Origin: an uncultured Ruminococcus sp.
GTDB lineage: Bacteria > Bacillota > Clostridia > Oscillospirales > CAG-272
Length of the DNA: 6,603 nt
Direction of reading: 5' to 3'
NCBI GenBank assembly: GCA_902778985.1
Contig: CACYZS010000115.1
Span: 1 to 6,603 of the forward strand
The notes under the pieces are model-generated. The model was not told where the DNA came from and ran no database searches. It saw only the letters and a list, made by a program, of their open reading frames with translations. The position numbers were made by a program, and so were the translations under genes. Shown in pieces: positions 1-4,032 of the stretch (position 1 is the stretch's first letter; each line of letters starts with the position of its first letter).

Positions 1-91
1 GTTTGATAGCCCGCAGCGCGCGATCACGCCGGGACAGTCCGCCGTCTTCTACGACGGGGACGAAGTGCTCGGCGGCGGCGAGATCGAATAA
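1..91 (+). CDS. mnmA: tRNA-specific 2-thiouridylase MnmA, C-terminal end only
   Basis: This is the 3' end of a gene that begins left of the window; codons are in frame from base 2 to the TAA at 89-91, giving 29 residues. The peptide reads FDSPQRAITPGQSAVFYDGD and then EVLGGGEIE. This is the characteristic C-terminal beta-barrel ending of MnmA, in which the RAITPGQSAVFYDGD..LGGG stretch is highly conserved. MnmA is a cytoplasmic ATP-dependent enzyme that puts sulfur on C2 of the wobble uridine (U34) of tRNA-Lys, -Glu and -Gln, using persulfide sulfur from a cysteine desulfurase relay. The catalytic cysteines and PP-loop lie outside the window. The next gene starts 32 bp downstream on the same strand, so it is probably co-transcribed. 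Recognition rests on this short but very distinctive tail. Confidence 0.88.
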   Translation, partial: FDSPQRAITPGQSAVFYDGDEVLGGGEIE

Positions 92-123
92 AACCGACTT
101 CACTCCATCGAAAGGGGATCCGC

Positions 124-987
124 ATGGGATTTGATCCGAAAACCGACAAATACCCCTACCCGGAAGATACCGATCGGCACTACATCATCTTAAAGAAGAA
201 CGACGGCGAGATCTTCGACGAGAACTACCCTTACGTCGACCGCAGTTTCGGTTTCCGCTTCAAGCGGTTCTGGGTGCGCGTGTGCCTCTATATCCTGGTT
301 TTCCCCCTCGCGAGGATCCGTCTGGGACTTCGGATCAAGGGGCGAAAGAACCTCAAAAAGCACAAAGAACTACTCGCGGGCGGGGCGCTCTCGTGCTCCA
401 ACCACGTCCATTTCTGGGACTATATTTCCGTGATGTGCGCGCTCCGTCCCCGCCGCACCGACGTACTTGTCTGGGCAGAGAACGTGCGGGGCGAGAACAA
501 GAACCTGATCCGCATGGTCGGCGGGATCCCGATCCCCGACAGCGGCGTGCGCGCCACCGTCGCCTGTATGAAAGCGACCAAGGAATACTTAAACAGCGGC
601 GGCTGGCTGCACGTCTACGCCGAGGGGAGTATGTGGGAGTACTACCGCCCCGTCCGCCCCTTCAAGAGCGGGATCGGATACCTTGCCTGCCGCACCGGAA
701 AGCCCGTCGTGCCGATGGCGTTTTCCTACCGCAAACCCGGCTGGATCCGCCGCAAGATCTTCCGGCAGATCGCCCTGTTCGACCTGACGATCGGCGAACC
801 GCTGCTCCCGAACGAGGCGCTGGATATCAAGGAACGCGAGACCGACCTCGTTTCGCGGTGCCACGAAGAGGTCTGCCGCCTTGCGGGGATCACCCCCGAA
901 GAGGATCTTTACCCCCCGATCTACGACAACTCGAAGCGGGTGGACTACTATACCGACGTCTACGGAAAAGACTACGGCAAGAAGTAA
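124..987 (+). CDS. PlsC-like 1-acyl-sn-glycerol-3-phosphate acyltransferase family protein
   Basis: A 287-residue protein of the lysophospholipid/glycerophosphate acyltransferase (PlsC/LPLAT) superfamily, which moves acyl chains onto lysophosphatidic acid or similar acceptors at the inner face of the membrane. Visible motifs in order are the catalytic HX4D box NHVHFWD (His94, Asp99), the GGIPIPDSG block (133-141, motif II), YAEGSMWEYYR (165-175, motif III) and GKPVVPM (192-198, motif IV). Motif III has EGS rather than the textbook EGTR. The extended SMW..YRP.RPFK form resembles a Bacillota subgroup whose exact acceptor is not known to me. One hydrophobic stretch (about 50-66) probably anchors it. 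The N-terminal ~45 and C-terminal ~40 residues are polar and Tyr/Asp-rich, longer than minimal PlsC. The ATG at 124 follows a GAAAGGGGAT ribosome binding site at a normal distance. It lies between mnmA (32 bp gap) and luxS (48 bp gap) on the same strand. The superfamily is secure; the substrate is inferred. Confidence 0.85.
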   Translation: MGFDPKTDKYPYPEDTDRHYIILKKNDGEIFDENYPYVDRSFGFRFKRFWVRVCLYILVFPLARIRLGLRIKGRKNLKKHKELLAGGALSCSNHVHFWDYISVMCALRPRRTDVLVWAENVRGENKNLIRMVGGIPIPDSGVRATVACMKATKEYLNSGGWLHVYAEGSMWEYYRPVRPFKSGIGYLACRTGKPVVPMAFSYRKPGWIRRKIFRQIALFDLTIGEPLLPNEALDIKERETDLVSRCHEEVCRLAGITPEEDLYPPIYDNSKRVDYYTDVYGKDYGKK

Positions 988-1035
988 AACCGCACCGAAA
1001 ACAACGACCGCCCCCGGGCGGAAAAGGAGATACCG

Positions 1036-1548
1036 ATGGACCTGATCCCCAGTTTTCAAGTTGACCACACCCGGATCCTGCCGGGCATTTACGAGTCGCG
1101 CGTCGACACGGTCGGGGGCGACTTCGTCACCACCTTCGACGTGCGTATGAAGCGGCCGAACGCCGAGCCCGTGATCCACCCCAACGCCATGCACACGATC
1201 GAGCATATCGTCGCGACCTACCTGCGAAACGACGCCGCATGGAAAGATAGGATCGTCTACTGGGGACCGATGGGCTGCCTGACCGGGTTCTACCTGATCG
1301 TCAAGGGACGCCCGGCGCCGAGCGACCTTCTCCCGCTGCTGCTCGCGGCGTTCGACCATTGCGCCGCCTACAAGGGCGAGGTGCCCGGCGCGACGCCCGC
1401 CGGGTGCGGGAACTACCTGCTCCACGACCTTCCTATGGCGAAATACGAGTCCAAACGCTTCGCCGATCTGCTTCGCGTCTCCCCCTGCTTCGAGTACCCC
1501 AAAGCCGAGCGCGTGACGGTCGACGGCAGGACCTTCTTCGACTCGTAA
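1036..1548 (+). CDS. luxS: S-ribosylhomocysteine lyase (LuxS, autoinducer-2 synthase)
   Basis: A 170-residue protein of about normal LuxS length. LuxS is a cytoplasmic metalloenzyme that splits S-ribosylhomocysteine into homocysteine and 4,5-dihydroxy-2,3-pentanedione, the precursor of the AI-2 signal. It works in recycling S-adenosylhomocysteine after Pfs/MtnN has removed adenine. All key residues are visible. The metal ligands are His53 and His57 in MHTIEHIVATYLRN and Cys124 in AGCGNY. The catalytic Glu56 lies in HTIEH, and the catalytic Cys81 in GPMGCLTGFY (commonly GPMGCRTGFY). The substrate-binding block FDVRMKRPN is at 34-42 and the N-terminal DHT at 10-12. The ATG at 1036 follows GGAAAAGGAG (about 1020-1029). 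The gene sits 48 bp after the acyltransferase and 27 bp before the next start, so operon membership is likely. No pfs/mtnN is seen in the window. I see nothing that would inactivate it. Confidence 0.97.
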   Translation: MDLIPSFQVDHTRILPGIYESRVDTVGGDFVTTFDVRMKRPNAEPVIHPNAMHTIEHIVATYLRNDAAWKDRIVYWGPMGCLTGFYLIVKGRPAPSDLLPLLLAAFDHCAAYKGEVPGATPAGCGNYLLHDLPMAKYESKRFADLLRVSPCFEYPKAERVTVDGRTFFDS

Positions 1549-1575
1549 CGACACAAAGCGAAAGGAACCGATCCC

Positions 1576-2093
1576 TTGAAAAAATATCTGCTTGTCTTCC
1601 TGATCTCGATGATCCCGATCGTCGAGTTGCGCGGCGCGATCCCGATCGCGGCGGCGAAAGGGCTGCCCTTCGGATGGACGTACGCCCTGACGGTCCTCGG
1701 GAATATGCTCCCCGTGCCCTTCATTCTGCTCCTGATCCCCGTCCTGTTCGCCTTTATGCGGCGGCACCATATCCTCGTGGGACTGGTGGACTGGCTCGAA
1801 CGCAAAGCGGAAAAGGGCGCCAAAAAGATGGAAAAGCGCGCGGGCAAAGCCGCGACGGCGGAAACCGAAACAGCCGACGCGCCCGCAGCCTCGCGTTTCT
1901 CGGGCTGTACCTGTTCGTCGCGATCCCGCTTCCCGGGACCGGGGCGTGGACCGGATCGCTTGTCGCCGCGGTCTTCGGAATGAAGAAGTGGCGGGCGCTC
2001 TTCGCGGTGTTTCTCGGCGTGCTGACGGCGGGCGTCATTATGACGCTGGCGTCGTACGGCGTCGTTTCCGCTTTCAAAATCTTCGCAAAATAA
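1576..2093 (+). pseudogene. Small multidrug export family (COG2426/Sm_multidrug_ex-like) membrane protein, frameshifted
   Basis: Two overlapping reading frames together make one recognisable small integral membrane protein of about 172 residues. The first frame starts with TTG at 1576, after an AAAGGAA site at 1561, and gives MKKYLLVFLISMIPIVELRG, then AIPIAAAKGLP and a second hydrophobic stretch LTVLGNMLPVPFILLLIPVLFAFM. It goes on through a charged linker (RKAEKGAKKMEK) and, if not shifted, runs into non-membrane sequence and stops at 1981-1983. The matching second half lies in the -1 frame from about 1890 to TAA 2091-2093: LAFLGLYLFVAIPLPGTGAW, then TGSLVAAVFGMKKWRALFAV and more membrane sequence. 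The P-E-L-R-G-A-I-P and IPLPGTGAWTG blocks are hallmarks of the COG2426 family (function poorly defined despite the name). Restoring one C to GCC-TCG at 1888-1893, to read GCC-CTC-GCG, rejoins the frames. It is therefore either a one-base deletion (true pseudogene) or a sequencing/assembly error. A programmed shift is less likely. Confidence 0.75.
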
Positions 2094-2112
2094 GCCGCTG
2101 CCCGACTTTTTT

Positions 2113-2139
2113 CGGTTTTCCTATTGACAAAGAAAACCG
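2113..2139. repeat. 8-bp inverted repeat straddling the thiT promoter -35 box
   Basis: CGGTTTTC at 2113-2120 is matched by its exact reverse complement GAAAACCG at 2132-2139, with an 11-nt spacer that contains the TTGACA -35 hexamer (2124-2129). The placement suits a DNA operator where a repressor would block RNA polymerase. It is not followed by a T-run, so it is a poor intrinsic terminator. A chance inverted repeat cannot be excluded, and no transcription-factor family is recognised from it. Confidence 0.4.
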
Positions 2140-2152
2140 GGTGTGCTATACT
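2124..2152 (+). promoter_or_regulatory. Near-consensus extended -10 promoter for the TPP riboswitch-thiT unit
   Basis: The -35 box TTGACA (2124-2129) is perfect, the spacer is 17 nt, and the -10 box is TATACT (2147-2152) with an extended -10 TG at 2144-2145. The predicted transcription start is about 2158-2160, roughly 20 nt before the riboswitch P1 stem. It lies 30 bp after the stop of the preceding gene, so the thiamine unit has its own promoter. Confidence 0.85.
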
Positions 2153-2177
2153 ACCGCACGAACCGAAACAGAATACA

Positions 2178-2270
2178 GATCAGGGGTGCCGACGGGAATC
2201 TTCCCGATTGGCTGAGACGGAGAGATCCGAACCCTTTACCTGATACGGATAATGCCGTCGTAGGGAGATC
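2178..2270 (+). promoter_or_regulatory. TPP riboswitch aptamer (THI element)
   Basis: The conserved TPP aptamer blocks occur in order: AGGGGTGCC (2182-2190), a P3-like hairpin CGGGAA-TC-TTCCCG (2193-2206), GGCTGAGA (2210-2217), ACCCTTTACCTGAT (2231-2244), then ACGG-ATAATG-CCGT and CGTAGGGA (ending 2266). GATC at 2178-2181 and GATC at 2267-2270 can close the P1 stem. These are the signature sequences of the RNA that binds thiamine pyrophosphate. GGCTGAGA belongs to the pyrimidine-sensing side and GGATAATGCC to the pyrophosphate-sensing side. It lies directly between the promoter and a thiamine transporter gene and is followed by a terminator, so transcriptional OFF control by TPP is inferred. 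Confidence 0.96.
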
Positions 2271-2281
2271 GTTTGAACGAC

Positions 2282-2318
2282 TACCGCACGGGTGTATCCT
2301 GTGCGGTATCTTTTGTTT
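2282..2318 (+). terminator. Riboswitch-controlled intrinsic terminator (expression platform)
   Basis: TACCGCACGGG (2282-2292) pairs with CCTGTGCGGTA (2298-2308) through 11 pairs, one of them a G-T(U) wobble, around a TGTAT loop. The T-rich tail TCTTTTGTTT follows. It sits 12 nt after the aptamer and 19 nt before the thiT start codon, and does not cover the ribosome binding site at 2321-2328, so control is by premature termination rather than by blocking translation. A weak competing pairing, GTCGT (2257-2261) with ACGAC (2277-2281), could act as part of an antiterminator; it overlaps the aptamer's P5 stem. Confidence 0.88.
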
Positions 2319-2336
2319 CAAAGGAAGGAACACAAC

Positions 2337-3206
2337 ATGCAAACCAACACGCAAACCCCCGTCCGTCGCCTTGTCGAATCGGCGATCCTCGTCGCCCTCG
2401 CCTCGGTGCTCAGCCTCCTGAAACTTGCCGAACTTCCCTACGGCGGTTCGGTCACCTGCGCCTCGATGCTCCCGATCCTGATCGTCGCGTACCGCAACGG
2501 TCCGCTGTGGGGCCTCGGCTCGGGGCTTGTCTTCTCCACCGTGCAACTGCTCACCGGTCTTTCGGTGTTCAGTTGGGTGACCGGGTGGCAGTCGGTTCTC
2601 GCCGTAGCCCTGCTTGACTACGTTCTCGCCTTCGTCGTCTCCGGTTTGGGCGGCATCTTCCGTAAACAGGGCAGATCACAGGCGTCCGCTCTCATTTACG
2701 GGGCGCTTTTCGTCTCGGCGCTCCGCTTCGTCTGCCACTATATCTCGGGCGTGACCGTGTGGCGGAACATCTCGATCCCGCTGTCGGCGGCGTACCTCTT
2801 CTCCCTGGTCTACAACGCGACCTACATGATCCCCGAGACCATTATCCTGGTCACGGCGGCGTTCTACCTCGGCTCGATCCTCGACTTCTCTTACGAGATC
2901 CCGCGCCGCTTCCCCGCCGAGCAGAAGCAGACCGCTCTGCGCTCGGTGCTCGCGTTCTTTGCCGGATTGCTCCCGCTCGCGGCGCTGATCTTCGACGTTG
3001 CGAAGATCGCCCCGAACCTGCAGGACGGGGAGACCGGGAAATTCACCTTCGCAAACGTGTCGCAGATCCCGTGGATCGCGGTCGCTGTCGTTTCGGGCGT
3101 CGCCGTCCTGCTCTCGCTCGTCTACTTCCTTATCGTCGACCGTTACCTGAAGGTCAAGGACGAGCCGGCATACGCCGCGGAAAACACCGACGGAGCGGCG
3201 CGGTAA
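2337..3206 (+). CDS. thiT: ThiT, thiamine-specific S component of an ECF transporter, with C-terminal extension
   Basis: A 289-residue membrane protein. ThiT (YuaJ) proteins bind thiamine outside the cell with high affinity and hand it to the shared ECF energising module (EcfA, EcfA', EcfT), which is not in this window. Family features are GGSVTCASMLPI (36-47), YRNGPLWGLGSGLVFSTVQL (52-71) and LLDYVLAFVVSGLGGIFRK (92-110). Asp94 lies where Lactococcus ThiT has its thiamine-binding Glu84. CHYISGVTVW (His134, Trp142) and YNATYMIPE (Asn160) are further conserved positions. About six membrane helices end near residue 184, where typical ThiT proteins of 180-200 residues stop. Here about 100 more residues carry two further likely helices (about 203-221 and 245-266) and a polar tail. 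The ATG at 2337 follows AAGGAAGG (2321-2328). An in-frame GTG at 2292 lies inside the terminator and is rejected. The riboswitch directly upstream supports the thiamine assignment. Confidence 0.93.
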   Translation: MQTNTQTPVRRLVESAILVALASVLSLLKLAELPYGGSVTCASMLPILIVAYRNGPLWGLGSGLVFSTVQLLTGLSVFSWVTGWQSVLAVALLDYVLAFVVSGLGGIFRKQGRSQASALIYGALFVSALRFVCHYISGVTVWRNISIPLSAAYLFSLVYNATYMIPETIILVTAAFYLGSILDFSYEIPRRFPAEQKQTALRSVLAFFAGLLPLAALIFDVAKIAPNLQDGETGKFTFANVSQIPWIAVAVVSGVAVLLSLVYFLIVDRYLKVKDEPAYAAENTDGAAR

Positions 3207-3213
3207 GTTTTCC

Positions 3214-3242
3214 TTGACAGAACGGCTTTCATCTGTTATACT
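3214..3242 (+). promoter_or_regulatory. Promoter of rnpB
   Basis: TTGACA at 3214-3219, a 17-nt spacer and TATACT at 3237-3242, with a TG one base upstream of the -10 box (3234-3235). The expected start about 7 nt downstream, near 3249, coincides with the first base of the RNase P RNA P1 helix, which supports both calls. The -35 box begins 8 bp after the thiT stop codon. The architecture is the same as the thiT promoter at 2124-2152: the same hexamers, spacer length and extended -10. Confidence 0.88.
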
Positions 3243-3248
3243 ATTCTG

Positions 3249-3630
3249 CGTTACCGGGTGGCGCGATCGCGCGGTATGGCGCCGAAAGGTATTACCGTGA
3301 GGAAAGTCCGGGCTTCACAGGGAAGGATAACGGATAACGTCCGCCGGGGGTGACCCCAGGGAAAGTGCAACAGAGATATACCGCCGCCGTAAGGCGGTAA
3401 GGGTGGAAAGGCGAGGTAAGAGCTCACCGGAACCTACGGTAACGCAGGTTCCCTGTAAACCCTATCCGAAGCAACGCCTTCGGGAGAGCGGAGCGATCCG
3501 CTACGGTTCCCGCCGGAATCCCGATGGCGGCAGAGGGCGCACGCCCTCAAGCCGTTTGGTAACAAACGGCGCAGATAGATGACCGCGGCGTGGCAACACG
3601 CACAGAACCCGGCTTACAAACCCGATAACG
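3249..3630 (+). ncRNA. rnpB: RNase P RNA (bacterial, type A-like)
   Basis: This is the catalytic RNA that removes 5' leaders from pre-tRNAs together with the RnpA protein. The ends are set by the P1 helix: CGTTACCGGGT (3249-3259) pairs with ACCCGATAACG (3620-3630) with one internal mismatch. Conserved core blocks appear in order: GAGGAAAGTCCGGGC (3299-3313, P4 5' strand), AGTGCAACAGAGA (from about 3364), AAGGCGAGGTAAGAGCTCACCG (P10/P11 region, about 3408-3429), GTAAACCCTATCCGAAGCAA (3455-3474), CAGATAGATGACCGC (3572-3586) and ACAGAACCCGGCTTA (3602-3616, P4 3' strand). P18 is visible as GCCGTTTG-GTAA-CAAACGGC (3551-3570) with a GNRA loop. The length of 382 nt is normal. The P15-P17 region (about 3475-3550) departs from textbook examples and I could not resolve its pairing fully. 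Confidence 0.96.
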
Positions 3631-3644
3631 ACGACGCGCGGATG

Positions 3645-3709
3645 CGGCACAGACCGGAAAACGAACGGGATCTTTTGATCCTTGACGCTTTCTGCTCTGT
3701 GCCGTTTTT
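3645..3709 (+). terminator. First rnpB terminator candidate, long branched hairpin
   Basis: CGGCACAGA (3645-3653) pairs perfectly with TCTGTGCCG (3696-3704), followed directly by TTTTT (3705-3709). The 42-nt interior holds a small nested hairpin, GGATC-TTTT-GATCC. It begins 14 nt after the P1 helix of RNase P RNA. The long interior makes it less typical than the second hairpin downstream. Confidence 0.6.
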
Positions 3710-3737
3710 CCGCACAGTGAACCGCTGATAATAAGTT

Positions 3738-3768
3738 GAAACCCGTAGATACGGGTTTCTTCTTTTTT
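3738..3768 (+). terminator. Intrinsic terminator downstream of rnpB
   Basis: GAAACCCGT (3738-3746) and ACGGGTTTC (3751-3759) form a 9-bp perfect stem with an AGAT loop, followed by TTCTTTTTT. This is a textbook plus-strand intrinsic terminator, and it marks the end of the plus-strand transcription block. The reverse direction lacks an adequate T-run, so it does not serve the minus-strand gene. Confidence 0.88.
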
Positions 3769-3785
3769 GTTCGTTTTCCTCTCGC

Positions 3786-3833
3786 CGCTTGCGACCTCTC
3801 GGAGTACGTTTGTACACCTTCGGTTCGCAAGCG
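3786..3833. repeat. Long inverted repeat / stem-loop
   Basis: CGCTTGCGA (3786-3794) is exactly complementary to TCGCAAGCG (3825-3833). The 30-nt interior contains a second stem, GGAGTAC-GTTT-GTACACC (3801-3818), broken only by an A-A mismatch. There is no T-run after it on either strand, so it is not a standard terminator. It may be a structured 3' region or part of a dispersed intergenic repeat; its function is unknown. Confidence 0.55.
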
Positions 3834-3892
3834 ACGACTCTGCACTCGCCTGCGCGCGCCGTGGCGGCACTTGCTGGCGCGGGTGGGATTTG

Positions 3893-3940
3893 ATGATTGT
3901 TGTTGCGCAACAATCATGTACCCCCCAAGGGGGTAATGAT
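3893..3940. repeat. Two mutually exclusive stem-loops sharing one arm
   Basis: ATGATTGTTG (3893-3902) pairs with CAACAATCAT (3908-3917) around TTGCG. The last five bases of that arm, ATCAT (3913-3917), can instead pair with ATGAT (3936-3940), extending a second stem TACCCCC (3919-3925) with GGGGGTA (3929-3935) after one bulged G. Both cannot form at full length at once. The interior of the first stem also contains the 14-bp perfect palindrome TTGTTGCGCAACAA (3900-3913). No known RNA family is recognised. Confidence 0.55.
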
Positions 3941-4032
3941 GTGAGCGCCCTGCGCTCCATGATGTGCCGCGGGGAACCCCCTGCCCCCTTGACGCGGCGT
4001 AATGTTACCCTTCGGAGCCGCGTGCCGCGCGG

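Larger units (their letters stand above)
3769..4032. other. Non-coding, stem-loop-rich spacer between convergent units
   Basis: I see no credible gene in these 264 bp. Short open frames on both strands have no ribosome binding site, no recognisable protein and compositions that follow the hairpins. The spacer holds a series of inverted repeats: 3786-3833, 3893-3917, 3913-3940, GAGCGC-CCT-GCGCTC (about 3943-3957), and CGCGGC...GCCGCG (about 3994-4023). ATGATGTG also occurs twice (3936-3943 and 3959-3966). Neither strand shows a stem followed by a T-run here, so no intrinsic terminator is evident for the minus-strand lipoprotein gene that ends at 4033. Confidence 0.65.

Noticed and set aside
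589..1770. 393-codon minus-strand open frame across the acyltransferase, luxS and the frameshifted gene
   Set aside because: It is antisense to luxS and the acyltransferase, which are identified by catalytic motifs, and its composition is low complexity (His/Gly/Arg/Asp-rich). It is a shadow of GC-rich coding.
2102..2119. CCGA-CTTTTT-TCGG plus TTTT as a terminator for the mnmA-luxS cluster
   Set aside because: The stem has only 4 bp, too weak to call an intrinsic terminator; the end of this transcript remains unassigned.
2292..2336. Upstream in-frame GTG start for thiT, adding 15 residues
   Set aside because: The GTG falls in the loop side of the riboswitch terminator and has no ribosome binding site. 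The ATG at 2337 has AAGGAAGG at good spacing.
3893..3917. Intrinsic terminator for the minus-strand lipoprotein gene
   Set aside because: The stem is good, but neither strand has a following T-run.
3501..3960. Overlapping minus-strand open frames of about 100-138 codons
   Set aside because: They run across the RNase P RNA 3' half, both terminators and the hairpin spacer, and their peptides are Arg/Ser-rich without any family resemblance.
3786..4020. CRISPR array or tRNA gene in the spacer
   Set aside because: The dyads differ from each other and are not regularly spaced direct repeats. No cloverleaf or T-loop consensus is present.
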